64,000 nt of DNA from contig BCHU01000004.1 in the NCBI GenBank assembly GCA_001599715.1, positions 62,001-126,000 of the forward strand. Reading direction: 5' to 3'. The notes beneath the pieces are model-generated. The model ran no database searches and had not been told where the DNA came from. It saw only the letters and a list, made by a program, of their open reading frames with translations. Positions 36,209 through 47,254 of this stretch are shown here, piece after piece (positions within the stretch are counted from its first letter, which is position 1; every line of letters begins with the position of its first letter). The position numbers and the translations under genes are program-made. Source of the DNA: Phaeotremella fagi (lineage: Eukaryota; Basidiomycota; Tremellomycetes; Tremellales; Phaeotremellaceae).

Positions 36209-37543
36209 ATGAGTACAGAAAATACAACTCGCAACAAAAGTACTAAATTCTGTCTATTCTCACACCTTCCAAATGAGCTCCTGTCCTTGACTTTCAGGTT
36301 CATTGCAAATTCAATCTCAGACGACCCACACACAGCGTCTTGGGATGAACTACCGCAAGTCACGCTAAGTAGATGTATGAGTGTTAGTCCAGTAAGTGTT
36401 GACCGTGGCTTATTGCAAATCTTCTAACAAATATAACAGACTTTCAATACAGAAGCTGGTCCGTTACTTTACCATACAGCAACCGTCCGAGATATGGGAT
36501 CATTTTTTATTGGATCTCTCAGTGATCCACCAAAATTCAAGCACGACCGAGTGAGAAGCAAAGAAGAACTGTTGAATTTTGTTGTTAGACTCCAATTGGA
36601 AAGATCAGAAATACCAGCTGGTGAAATTTATTGGGAGGATGTTGAAAAACTTGCTAAAAAATCTATTGATAATTGGTCCTATAATTTGAGTCGAAGACTG
36701 GAAGTCAGCGATATTCTTCCATTCAAGAACTTGAAGGTCCTTTCTTTCCAATCAAATCGACCTGCACCAAGAGGCACACTTACCTGGGAAGATACAACTC
36801 AAGCTACTGTTCGGTTACAATCAACTTACATCGAAAATTTCAAACTGGCAGATAGATTTATCAAGACTTTTGGTATGACTTCTATTTGTATGCCAGATTT
36901 TGACCAAGTAACGTTACCAGTACTAGGTTCACTTTTGATGCAACATGAATCTTTTACAGTCATCCACCATCACTATCCATGTTCAAAGAGAACCATTCAG
37001 ATAATACCGGGGGTTCACAATATAATCATATTTCCATCAGATACTGAAAGGTTGCCACAAGACTGGAAAGATGATTACGAAGATGCTTTCGATGTTTTAT
37101 CGTGTGTCATGGAAAACATGGCTGATTATTTGTTAGAACAACAGGAAATAGACAGGAACGTTGATGATGATCATAGTTTGGAGGACAATGTTGAAGCTAC
37201 GCCTGAATTACTGTTAGAGCATCAACCAGTAGATCAGGATGTTGAACATGAGGGCTTTGGCTATGAAGATACTGTTGTGACAGTTTTAGACGAAGACGAC
37301 TCAGACGATGACGATCCAGACACTGATGATCCCCGTCTTCGCCAGATATGGTTAAACATTTTTTCAAAAACCTCAATAACTTTTTGCCAACAAGCAGCAG
37401 AAAAGGGCAGTGATGATCCTCGCTTGGGGCTAGAGAATTTAAAGAAGGAGCTTTCCGAATGGGAAATGGAGTTTGGGATCAATCTGATCAGTGTCAATTG
37501 GGATGATTCATATCAAATCCCTTGTTCTGGAAGGGAATTCTAG
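36209..37543 (+). CDS. F-box family protein, copy B
   Basis: The start MSTENTTRNKSTKFC is followed by the F-box FSHLPNELLSLTFRFIANSI and SWDELPQVTLSRCMSVSP, which joins across an intron (about 36391-36440) to TFNTEAGPLLYHTATVRDM. The layout is the same as copy A at 34.3 kb. The central part contains FKNLKVLSFQSNRP and the paralogue block IQIIPGVHNIIIFPSDTER. A long acidic region follows (residues around 230-300, with DEDDSDDDDPDTDD), absent from copy A. The end is SVNWDDSYQIPCSGREF. A role as SCF substrate receptor is inferred from the F-box only. Confidence 0.7.
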
Positions 37544-37726
37544 GCTGAAGAGGAGGTTCAAGGTGAGTACTGATACAAATTGCACATGATCCCAGCTAAA
37601 GGATTTCATAAGGTTGTTAGCGATACGTAATTGAATGTAGAGTCAAGTAAATGATGGAACGATGTCAAATAGTTTAATGCGAAATTTGAGCGAGAGAACT
37701 AAAGTTAAACTTCGCCTCAGAAGTGC

Positions 37727-37785
37727 GCCACCCCCTTGAGATGCCGTAAATCCGAGCTCGCCTAAGAAGCTTACTGTTAAGCTTA
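37727..37785 (+). promoter_or_regulatory. Array promoter cassette, copy 1
   Basis: GCCACCCCCTTGAG is followed by TGCCGTAA (37742-37749) and TTAAGCTTA (37777-37785), about 55-115 bp before the start codon. The same elements recur before other array copies. Confidence 0.55.
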
Positions 37786-37839
37786 TTCGTCCCTTAACTT
37801 CTCTCTTTTCAAATTCAGTAAACATATCAATTTATCACC

Positions 37840-39475
37840 ATGTTAACTTGGCCTTGTGATCACCCAGGCTGCGATCTACAATCCGTGCCATTATACGGTG
37901 TCTGTAACTACTGTGGGAAACACTGGTGCTCATCTCATAACCAAGCACCCCACCATCACTGTTTGACCTTCCCGGTGAGTATTGAGTGGTTTATTCTTTA
38001 CTTCGCTATCATTTAGCTGTCTCACACCTTATCCACAGGAAAAAGAGAGATGGGACAATTGTTCCAATTACAGAACCGCCAACGTAAGTTTCAGTTACCT
38101 CTGAACGTACCAATTACAGAACCGCCAACGTAAGTTTCAGTTACCTCTGAACGTACACTAAACAACAACCTGAAAATAGGCCGAGCTTTTGATCAAAACC
38201 CTTCAAGATATGGATTTAGTCGAACAAGCCATTCTTCTTCGTCCTGGTCATTCGTGTATCGTCGAGCTTCCAAATGACCCAAAAGTCATCTTAAAGAGTG
38301 TCGGTGGTATCAATTATCACATTCTTGTTAAGTTTGAGGATGGTGTTCAATGGTTGGCACGAATCCGTCAAATTCGTCACGATGGCCCTCAAGCTTCGAT
38401 TTCCAATAAGCTGACAGATAGCGAGATTGCCACTCAGACAGTAATGAATGACGCTGGAGTTAAGGTTCCAAAGGTCTTCAAGCCATTGAATCCCTCTGAA
38501 GGTGAGTTTATGAGAATCGTGAATCGTACGAGAATTGATATTGAAGACATCCTTAGTCTATCCATATCATTACTTTTTCGTCGAAAGAATCGAGGGTATC
38601 GCTGTCTATCCTCCTTTAACCGCGGAGGACCCTGCCCAATGGCCATTCAAGCCTATGAACAAAGATATAATTGAAACTTACTACAGTGAACTCGCTGGTT
38701 TCATGATCAAACTATCTGAACTCAAGTTTGAGGCAATCGGTATGATTTTCCCCTCTGACAACGGTTTCAAAGTTGGACCAATGTTCGGCACAGTATACAA
38801 ACCTATCTTACAAACCTGGTTTGGTCCTTTTGAATCTATTCGAGATCGATATGTCACTCAGATCGACCACATACTCCGCTGCATCACAGAGGGTATCGCT
38901 TTTAAAAACCACTCTATCGAGAATTACTTGGTTTACCTTGATATAAAGCGGATGATTGAAATGGATGAAGAAATGAAACAAAGAGATTCTGAATTCTATA
39001 TCTATCATATGGATGACAAAGGTGATCATATAATGTTTGAGGAGAAAACGGGTAAATTTACAGGTGTGATTGATTGGGAATGGTGAGTACATTCGTTTAC
39101 TTTGAAACTTTCGAACTGATTGATCAAAGGGCAATCACGACCACCAAAGCTGAGGCTTTTTGCTGTTCACCTTCTCTTAACGACATTGATCGATCATTAC
39201 TTTCAGCCGCTTATGAAAAGCTCGGTCGCTCGGATCTAGCTCATTGTGTTGCGAAGGGCAAGAAGTACCGCTATTTGAAAATTGCGTTTGGTCTTGATTT
39301 TGCTCGTACTTCTGTCGAATTCAGTCGTTTCAGAAATTTAGTTCACGGTATGACGGGAGAATGGTTAAAGGAGGAAAATCTGGATGGATGGTGCCAAGCA
39401 GCGAAAGAGAAGTATCACGATGATGCGGGGTTACAGTATCTTCTCTCTATGTCTCAGTCCTCCACTGATCGCTGA
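37840..39475 (+). CDS. AN1 zinc finger-APH kinase fusion, copy 1 (intact)
   Basis: Exon 1 is a complete AN1 finger: MLTWPCDHPGC, then LYGVCNYCGKHWCSSH and HHHC, spacing C-x4-C-x10-C-x2-C-x4-C-x2-H-x5-H-x-C, as in ZFAND1/ZFAND2-type AN1 domains. A 15-codon linker exon follows. The rest is an APH-like kinase: LLRPGHSC, the strand KFEDGVQWLARIR, the helix SEIATQTVMNDAG, VPKVFKP, YHYFFVERIEG, a long helical insert (FGPFESIRDRYVTQIDHIL), the catalytic loop HMDDKGDHIM and the metal-binding GVIDWEW. The loop has His where APH/kinases have Asn. The C-terminal lobe has AITTTKAEAF, KYRYLK and FRNLVHGMTGEW. Substrate unknown; activity is not proven by sequence. An exact 46-nt tandem repeat doubles the linker-exon splice donor. 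Confidence 0.8.
38065..38156 (+). repeat. Perfect 46-nt tandem duplication over a splice donor
   Basis: Bases 38065-38110 are repeated exactly at 38111-38156. The unit spans the last 30 nt of the linker exon and the start of its intron, so two identical GTAAGT donors exist. Use of the second donor adds 46 nt and an early TGA. Confidence 0.95.
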
Positions 39476-39895
39476 AAGACATTCATCGCGACAATGTCAT
39501 GTGATAGAAGGGTATATTGTTCTACAAAATTCCAGAGGTGCCGGGTTGAACTTAGGTCAACGCAGCTCAGATCGTTGTGTTTCAGTGTCCTGTAGTTCGG
39601 TTCCTTGTAAACTATTGTTTTCTTCTCAGAAACCGATAAGACTTGGTAGGAGCAGTGATAATGGCGATGTCCGGGGAGTACAGAATTAGCAGCCAGATCT
39701 TGTACAGAAGCTCTTTGTCGTTATGCATCCTGATAGCCATCCTGATAGCCACTTGTTAATCTTAGACAATGCGAACGCCACCCCCTTGAAGTGCCGTAAT
39801 ACCGGTTACTAACCAAAATCTGATCCTGTCGTTAAGCTTAAGTTTTTAACATCATGAATTCTACTAATTATATCAGTTAAATAAGCTTAGTTAGT
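39474..39895. other. Spacer between array copies 1 and 2
   Basis: About 420 bp with the copy 2 promoter cassette at its end and a small direct repeat (CCTGATAGCCA twice near 39728-39750). No gene is seen. Confidence 0.4.
39777..39841 (+). promoter_or_regulatory. Array promoter cassette, copy 2
   Basis: GCCACCCCCTTGAAG is followed by TGCCGTAA (39792-39799) and the perfect palindrome TTAAGCTTAA (39832-39841), some 55-120 bp before the start codon. It is nearly the same as the copy 1 cassette, although the gene below is broken. Confidence 0.55.
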
Positions 39896-41464
39896 ATGAT
39901 AACTTGGCCTTGTGCTCACCCAGGCTGTTACCTTCAATCAGCTGATATGCGGTTCTTGTAACAAGTGCTGGAGAAACTGGTGTAAAGCACATGACGAGGC
40001 TCCCTTTCACAGTTGCATGGGTTTTCCTGTGAGTATACTCTCCACTTGTCGTGTGGTCTGACATTATTTCATAGCCTGCAGAACGAATGGATCATGGTAG
40101 AACCCATAGAAGTAACAGTGTTAGTAGACAGTCCTACTTCTCATTGTCTCTGGTACTGATGGTCCCAAGATAAAGTGTTTCGTTGACAAGTTGCAAGAAA
40201 TTGATTTCAAAGAACAAGCTGAAATCCTCAGACCAGGTCATACAGCTTTAGCAACCATCCCTAAAACATCAGGTGAATTCAAATTGATCGAAAAAGGAGG
40301 AATCAACTATCACTTCATGATTGATTTTGATGATGGTGTCCAATGGTTGGCTCGAGTACACCGACCAGGACTCTCGTTCTTCCACCGCCCATAGCCAACA
40401 AGTTGATTGAGAGCGAGATCGCCACTCAGAATATTATGAGCAACGCTGGACTGAAAGTTCCCAAGGCTTTCAAACCTGTCAATCCTCCATTAGGTGAGTT
40501 TTCCTGATGAGCTGTGATCGTTCGTCGGGCTGACTGTATTTCCTGCTTTAGACGAAACAATTCAGTATTTCTTTGTTGAGAGAATCCCAGGAACTACTTT
40601 CTACAACCATATGACAACCGAGGATCCTCCTCCTCAACATTTCCAATTGATGACCAAAATCATCGCTGATAACTATTTCATCGAACTCGCGAATTTCTAC
40701 ATCAATTTATCACACATCAAATTCGACGCCATCGGTATGATCTTACCAGCAGAAAATGGCTACCAAATCGGTCCTTTATTTGGTGGTGAGATAAAACATG
40801 TTCTCAAAACTTGGCTCGGACCATTCAAAACCTCAAAAGACCGTTACATTGCTCAAGTCGATCACATTCTTAAATCTATATTGGAAGGCATCGCTTTTAT
40901 TGAGAGGCCTATCCCGAATTACTTGGCTTACTTGTATATCAAGAACTTAGTTCTTGAAGATGAAGAAATGAATAGGGAGGAAACCGAATTCTTTATATGT
41001 CATATGGACGATAAAGGGGATCATATCATGCATGACGAGGAAACTGGGAAATTCACGGGTATAATTGACTGGGAGTGGTGAGTCATCTCCACTATCGTCG
41101 TCCAATACTTAAAGTTGCATTCAACAGGGCTATCACAACAACTAAAGCTGAAGCATTTGCGGCACCAGTCCACGTTGGAGATTTCGATCAACCTCTACTT
41201 GCCGCTGCATACGAAAAGCTCGGTCGTCCAGATTTGGCGGAATGTATGAGAAGAGGAAAGAAGTATAGGTATATGAAAATGACATTTGGGTACGATCTCG
41301 CTAGAGGTCCAGTGTATTACAGTCGATTCCGTGGATTGGTTCATGGTTTCACTGAACAATGGTTGGAGGAAGAAGATTTGAACGACTGGTGTGTCGGTGC
41401 TAAGGAGAGATTTAAGGAAGATGAAGGTTTGAAAGAATTGTTATCTTGTAGAGATTCTATTTAG
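39896..41464 (+). pseudogene. AN1-APH fusion, copy 2 (two frameshifts)
   Basis: The layout is that of copy 1 but the frame breaks twice. In the finger exon the first two Cys are in frame (MITWPCAHPGC); a 2-nt deficit relative to copy 1 then puts the remaining ligands (GSCNKC, WCKAH, HSC) in another frame and creates a stop. In the kinase exon the frame is open to RVHRPG and then shifts so that PPPIANKLIESEIATQ is in another frame. The linker exon is also diverged. The rest reads well: IQYFFVERIPG, LKTWLGPFKTSKDRYIAQVD, HMDDKGDHIM, GIIDWEW and AITTTKAEAFAAP, ending RDSI. The well-preserved second half and promoter suggest recent inactivation, or an N-terminally shortened product. Confidence 0.75.
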
Positions 41465-41862
41465 GTCAACTGTTTACGGGGATTTATTTATATCATACAA
41501 CGCTTAGTGTACTGTACATATCTGCAGATTTATGAAAAGATGCTGGGTCGATCTGTCAAGTTGCGAGTGCTGTTCCTTTCAAGCCGAAGAGCTTATAAGA
41601 TACATGAAGTGAACTGTACCTCCTTTCGATAGACTCTAAGCCAGCTTTCACAACCAACATCATTATCAAAATGTCGACCTGGCTATGCTTCTGGGATGAG
41701 TACGATATTTATACTTAGTAAGTACAAGAATTGCATGCCACATTGCATGCCACACGAGAATCTAACCCTTAATAACCATAATGCCGTAAATGCTTTTTAA
41801 GCTTCTTTTTAAACTTTCTGTTCGTTTTTAACTCTAACTTACCAATAAATTCACTTGTCAAA
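41465..41862. other. Spacer between array copies 2 and 3
   Basis: About 400 bp. It contains a short ATG ORF at about 41671 (MSTWLCFWDEYD) that looks faintly like a decayed start of another finger exon, and the copy 3 promoter elements. Confidence 0.4.
41782..41804 (+). promoter_or_regulatory. Array promoter cassette, copy 3
   Basis: TGCCGTAA (41782-41789) and TTAAGCTT (41797-41804) lie only 7 nt apart here, about 60 bp before the start codon. Confidence 0.5.
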
Positions 41863-43638
41863 ATGTTAACTCGACCTTGTTGTATCGAATCTTGCGATCT
41901 CCGTGCTTACCTACATCAAGGGACTTGTGTCAGTTGCTGCAAGTACTATTGTAAGCTTCACAATGTAGCTGCATTCAATCCCTGTTTAAGTCTTTCCGTG
42001 AGTCGTATCATTATTTCTGTCCACGAACTGAAATTAACATCTTTAACAAGCCAGAAGAACGTTCGGAACATCGGATCAAATCTTGGAAAGAATGGGTAAG
42101 TTGTCCAATAAGAAAACCCTCAGAGCTAACGTCAGCTCCTTAGTCTGATAGGCAATTCAAAGAGCTAAAAGAATCAGATATATGTCAACAAGCAGAACTA
42201 CTTCGCCCGGGTCAGAGTTGCGCTGCAACATTTCCATCTAACATAGATGAGGCTCATGTCCTTGGAGGAGGTATGAACTATCATATCCCCTTATCATTCG
42301 ATGATGGAGTGCGTTGGTTAGCTCGAGTCAGACAAAGAACCTTTCTGAATTCACCCCCTGAAATCGCACGAAAATACTACGATAGCGAGTTTTTAACGAT
42401 CGATGCAATGTACAAAGCTGGAGTCAAAGTACCTCAAGTTTTTAAACCTTTGAAAGTTGGCGATGGTAAGTCAACCCCTTAGGATTCGCCTGGATTCGAT
42501 GATTACTGACATTTTCTTAGATCCAGAGACTCAATACTTCTTCATCCAGTTCATCGACGGTATCTCTCGTCCCAGACTCACAGCTAGTCCTGAACGACGA
42601 GGATTCTTTACAATGCCAGAAGAAATGTCTAAGACTTTCTTCAAGGACTTGGCGGATTTCTACATATCGCTGTCCGAATTGAAGTTCAACGCCATTGGTA
42701 TGCTATATCCGGGAATAGACAATGATCGACCGTATGTCGGACCTCTTTCAGCTCCTCCCATCTTAGGCCCTCTACTCCAAGAGTTTATGGGACCTTTCAA
42801 GACAAATCGAGATCGATACGTCGCTCAAATCGATCATATCATGTCCGCTATCCTTGGAGGTATCGAATTTCAGGATAACTGTTAAAATAGAGGCCCAAGC
42901 AGTGTAAGAAGGAGCTGATACGTGTAAGAAGAAGCTGAGACGAGTATCCACTTTTCCCACGCTTAGAAAGGGGTAGTTCTCGCGATACTCATATAGTAGT
43001 AGTTTAGAATAGCGAATCTAATGCATCCAAGTCATAGTACAATCTAACAATAACGCCCTTGACAATTATCTGGTGTATCATAAAATTAAGAAAGTCATCT
43101 TGGCAGATGAGGAAATGGGCAGAGAAGAATCTGAGTTTTTCGTCTGTCATATGGATGATAAAGGGGATCATATTATGAGAACAGAGGGAGGAAATATTAC
43201 AGGTGTTATTGATTGGGAATGGTGAGTTGTATGAAATGTGAGATAGTAGCCGAACGACTAACGTATCAAAGGGCAACAATCACTACCAAATCAGAAGTTT
43301 TCGCCGGCCCATGTGATTTCACAAAGACCGACTTCAAACTCCTCAAGGAAGCTTTTAAAGCTGCTAATCGTTCTGATTTGGCGTCATGTATAGAAAAGGG
43401 GAAGAAATATCGCTTGCTGAAGTATGCCCTGGGGAGAAGCTGGATGGAAAAGGATGGTTACATAAGATTCAAATACTTGCTAAACAGTTTCACCGGTAGA
43501 TTTATCAAAGAGCAATCGATGAGAGAATGGTGTGATAAAGCGAGGAAACGCTATCGAAAAGATTTGGGTGTAATTCAACTAACAGAATCCCTGTCAACTC
43601 TCCAGATTGAGGACCATAAGGATGGAGAACTGTTTTAG
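41863..43638 (+). pseudogene. AN1-APH fusion, copy 3 (split by an LTR-like insertion)
   Basis: The AN1 finger is complete (MLTRPCCIESC, GTCVSCCKYYCKLH, NPC with Phe-Asn in the last loop). The linker exon is PEERSEHRIKSWKEW, and the kinase domain starts SDRQFKELKESDICQQAEL. Kinase parts are MNYHIPLSFDDGVRWLARVR, TQYFFIQFIDG and MGPFKTNRDRYVAQIDHI. The frame then stops at 42883 inside an insertion (42880-43049). Downstream the frame resumes with ALDNYLVYHKIKK, HMDDKGDHIM, GVIDWEW and TITTKSEVF-like sequence to ELF* at 43638. Deleting the element plus one target duplication restores the frame exactly. As an alternative, splicing GT at 42881 to AG near 43035 would also keep the frame, so some full-length product is conceivable. 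Confidence 0.75.
42880..43049. mobile_element. Solo-LTR-like insertion (170 nt) with 5-nt target duplication
   Basis: The element begins TGTTAAAATAG and ends CAATCTAACA, giving TG...CA ends and a 5-nt TGTTA/TAACA inverted terminus. It is flanked by ATAAC on both sides (42875-42879 and 43050-43054). It has no coding capacity. Inside it an imperfect 20-nt direct repeat (GTGTAAGAAG...GCTGA) occurs twice near 42901-42940. These features fit a solo LTR of a retrotransposon; a small MITE is the alternative. Confidence 0.65.
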
Positions 43639-43981
43639 GAAGAACAGGAAATAGATCAACAACAATCTAGTTATTGTTAAAGATACTGTCCGAGGCAAGT
43701 TCACTTCGATTATTGGAACAGTGTACAGTATCATATGTATGCATTCACAAAGTCAATACAGTTTGTACCATCCAATTGGAGTTCGTGTACCTTCATACAT
43801 CTCGTCCTCATGTTAGTCGTCAACATAGTAAAACAACTTTTGTTACTCGTTACAGTCGTCAAGATCGTTATCGTTTCGCAACTAATTGATTCAAGAAGGA
43901 GAAAAGATACGAATTCTGCAAACTTCCATCGTCAACGCCCTATTCGTCCCCGTCGTCACAGTCATCACATCTCACATTATT

Positions 43982-44534
43982 TTAAACCTCGTTCAGACGA
44001 ACAATGTAACGGAAATCTGTTTGACATTGATTAGGGAGTTTTTCCGCGATAATAAATGAATTTGACCTACGCTCCATACAGTAATAGACACTTTCGTGGC
44101 GATACTTAGAGCACCCAGTGAACCCACAGAGTAGATATTCAACCGTTTCCATCCCAAAGAATTCACTACGGAGAAACACAAAACGCTGAAATTAGCTTTG
44201 AAAGTGCCACTAAACAGATTTGAACATACTCCTCTTCTGGTAGTTCTTCTGAAATATCCTCTGCAACTTCAGCAACCTCGGTTTCCCCATTTTGTTGATT
44301 CCCTTCGGTTGCTTCGTCCCCTCCTTCCTCGCCTTTCTCTCTTTGATCTCTTTCTCCTTCTTCAGTGCTTCTCTCTTCTTCACCCTCAAACTCCAGACCT
44401 TGAACCTCGTTGTCTGGAGGGAGACAGTTACCTGTATCGTTGGCTGGGAATGATCTAGCTGGTTGAGAATTACCGAAGGACGGAGTCGAATCAGTGCATT
44501 CGTTAAGAACACTGGGACTTGTCGACATTTGCAA
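43982..44534 (-). CDS. Small zinc-knuckle protein a
   Basis: Exon 1 encodes an acidic, Glu/Gly/Asn-rich region (MSTSPSVLNECTDSTPSFG..., then EGEEERSTEEGERDQ and EDISEELPEE). An intron at 44166-44229 leads to exon 2 with EFFGMETVEYLL, then the knuckle C-GFTG-C-SKYRHESVYY-C-ME-H. The final His is created by splicing out 44017-44070, and the protein ends FRYIVRLNEV (TAA 43982-43984). The spacing C-x4-C-x10-C-x2-H is the same as in three other small genes of this array and equals the first half of the AN1 finger of the neighbouring kinases. Function unknown. The start may be either of two Mets two codons apart (44534 or 44528). Confidence 0.55.
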
Positions 44535-45477
44535 AGAATAAGTTTAATGGATGAAAGAGACAGAGGAAGTATATATTTGAGACGAGCAGAGTGGAATTCT
44601 GCTGAAAGAAGACAAAAGTGTCAGTCGAGAAGGGGAAAGACATACATACATACTTCGGCTTATGTACTGTTACATATTTAGTTTCCTCAAATGAAGAAGT
44701 CGTGTTAACCTCGTTTTCTTGGAGTAGCTTCTGACAGAAAGTTGAAAGACGATAGATCTGTAGCATATAGTGTTGTTCGAAAGTAAAGGAGAGGGAAATC
44801 CTTATCCCACCACCTTTACTGCGAGGTTTTGGTCTGTAACACTAATTCATTTCTTCGTTGAGATCTGTTCATCGTAAATTACGTTAATACTTGATTGTCC
44901 CTAAGCCCGAAGAGACAGATTAATTTCGTTTTCTGATGAAGGTGTCTTGCTGTCGAGGTGCTTTGACCTTTGACTCATCGAAAGGCAGTAAGTCGTTTGT
45001 ATTTTGAACAAATTGATCTGCGTTGGATTTCGTGGTGAAAGCGTTTGCCATGAGGTTAAAGTCGTGTACGTATTCTCAGCGATCATGAACACTGATTATC
45101 GCACTCTAGTATGTCTGTTAGAATAGATCAAAACACAAGTGGTGGACACTGCAGATATAGCAAAGGCGTTGAAGGAATGTTGTGTGTCGTTTGTAGCTGC
45201 AGGACGGGCTGAAAGGGAGAAACATTGATGCCAAGTGGATCACTGATTTTATGAATCCCCTAACTTCCTTATGGTCTCAGGTCATCGGTATACTGTGAGC
45301 TGCAGTGGAAAGGAGAATGACATATTTTCAGAGATGCAAATTGAATTTGAACAACAAACCTGAGCCACGAGCGCCACAAAAGGGAAATTCTATGATCCTG
45401 AATTACTGCCGTAAACAAATTTAAGCTTCTTCATCTTTAACTTTCACATTATTTCCTATCAAACTCAGTTTTACACC
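44535..45477. other. Intergenic region between knuckle gene a and array copy 4
   Basis: About 940 bp. Short ORFs on both strands look random. The last part carries the copy 4 promoter elements. No other feature is seen. Confidence 0.4.
45407..45428 (+). promoter_or_regulatory. Array promoter cassette, copy 4
   Basis: TGCCGTAA (45407-45414) and TTAAGCTT (45421-45428), about 50-70 bp before the start codon, with GCCAC near 45373. Confidence 0.5.
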
Positions 45478-47046
45478 ATGTATACTTGGCCTTGTTGTAT
45501 CAAATCTTGCGATCTTCAATCTCAACCAATCTATGGTGTTTGTTTCTATTGTGGTAAAAAATACTGTAAATCACACAACGTCGCCGACCATCATTATTGT
45601 TTGCAATTTCCTGTAGGTACTTAGAAACTTGATGGAAAGATGCTAACCTATGCAGTCGAATGAGCGATGGAATCATAGAAAAAATCACTGGTTTAAACAT
45701 GTCAGTACGAGAGGATTTTTTCATCATTAGCTAATTCAACGTTTTTGTTTAGACAAAGAGGTTATTAAACAAAATAAAGGAATCCGATATTTCCCATCAA
45801 GCTGAACTCCTCCGACCTGGCCAGACCTGCATCGCTACCTTTCCAATCACTCCCGAGGACATTTTCTCAGCATAGGGAAGTATCAACTATCACCTCCCCC
45901 TTCTGTTTGATGATGGTGTTAGGTGGTTTGCACGAATTCGCAAACTTCGATTCGACCTTCCACCACCTTCAGTCGCCAAACAGCTTCATGATAGCGAGAT
46001 TGTTACCCATCAAGCCTTGTTCAACGCGGGAGTGAAGGTTCCACAGGTGTTCAAACCAATCGAAGAACTTACAGGTAAGTTCTTTTGTCTAACGTTTGAT
46101 GCACAATGTATCCTGACGATCAATATTCACCTCTCCAGATCCTCGACTCCAATATTTCTTCGTTCAGCGTATAGAAGGTTTAGGGAGATTTCCCTTTCTC
46201 ACCGCAAGTTCCAATCCCTCCCCAAAAGAATTTTTCGTCACAATGTCTCCTGAAATGAGTAAGAGGTATTTCAAAGAGCTCGCGGAATTCCATATCAAGC
46301 TATCGGAACTCAAGTTTGATGCGATCGGTATGTTGCATCCTGGAGAGGGTAATCATTCACCACATGTTGGACCACTTATTGCTCCTCCTGTCACAAAACC
46401 CATCTTGCACGTCTGGCTTGGACCATTCAAAACAACTCGTGAACGTTACCTCTCTCAAGTTGATCACATTCTCGACTCAATTCTCAATGGAATCGCATTT
46501 ATGGAACATGCTTTGGACAACTATTTGGTTTACTTGAAGATCAAAGAGCTTATTTTAATAGACGAGGAGATGGGTAGGGAAGAGAAAGAGTTTTTCGTTT
46601 ATCATATGGATGACAGGGGGGATCACATTATGACCGATGAAGGAGGAGGTATCACTGGTGTAATCGACTGGGAGTGGTAAGCTTGTTCCTGTATCTGTCA
46701 AGTGGATTTAACTGACGTGTATAGGGCTATCATCACTACCAAATCGGAAGCTTTCTCTGGTCAAACAGCACCAGATATTGACAGCAAACTCTTAGCCCAA
46801 GCTTACAAAGACGCTGGTCGGATGGACCTGGCGGAATGCCTAGAATCCGGCAAGAAGTATCGCTACCTTAAACTTTGTTTCGGTGTCGACTTCATGGAAA
46901 ACCCCAATTACTTCCTTCAGTTTAAACACCTAATTCATGGTTTCACAGGGGGGGTTTTAAAGGAAAAGACATTCCGAGAATGGTGTGATGAGGCAAAGAA
47001 ACATTTTAAAGATGATTTGGGTGTCGTTCAGCTTTCTGCAAGGTGA
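45478..47046 (+). pseudogene. AN1-APH fusion, copy 4 (premature stop)
   Basis: The finger is perfect (MYTWPCCIKSC, YGVCFYCGKKYCKSH, HHYC), and the linker exon is SNERWNHRKNHWFKH. The kinase part starts TKRLLNKIKESDISHQAEL, then meets an in-frame TAG at 45873-45875, where other copies have Gly (SVGG, LGGG). Beyond it everything is intact: YHLPLLFDDGVRWFARIRK, SEIVTHQALFNAG, LQYFFVQRIEG, LGPFKTTRERYLSQVDHIL, HMDDRGDHIM, GVIDWEW and AIITTKSEAF. One nonsense change is the only defect seen, so inactivation is probably very recent, or the stop is a sequencing error or is read through. No splice that removes the stop was found. Confidence 0.7.
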
Positions 47047-47254
47047 TTTTCTGGAGATGTTCGGTATATTGATGTTAAAGGAATTCCTCGGTGAATTTTG
47101 AATGCAGTGAATGTATGTTTTGGTATAGCTGATTGAGAGCATGCACCCACAAGTAATCAACAAGTTGGATATTTTATGTGTCGAAAGTTTGTACAAAGCG
47201 ATATTGTTTGATACCATTACTTCACAGAATCACCAATGAGGCCTCGTCACTTCA

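Noticed and set aside
41671..41720. Short ORF MSTWLCFWDEYD resembling the start of an AN1 finger exon
   Set aside because: Only Met, Thr-Trp and one Cys match, and no further ligands or kinase exons follow; too little to call a remnant.
43735..44034. Plus-strand ORF with a hydrophobic stretch (LMLVVNIVKQLLLLVTVVKIVIV)
   Set aside because: It overlaps the last exon of knuckle gene a on the other strand and has no start context or homologue that I recognise; chance low-complexity is likelier.
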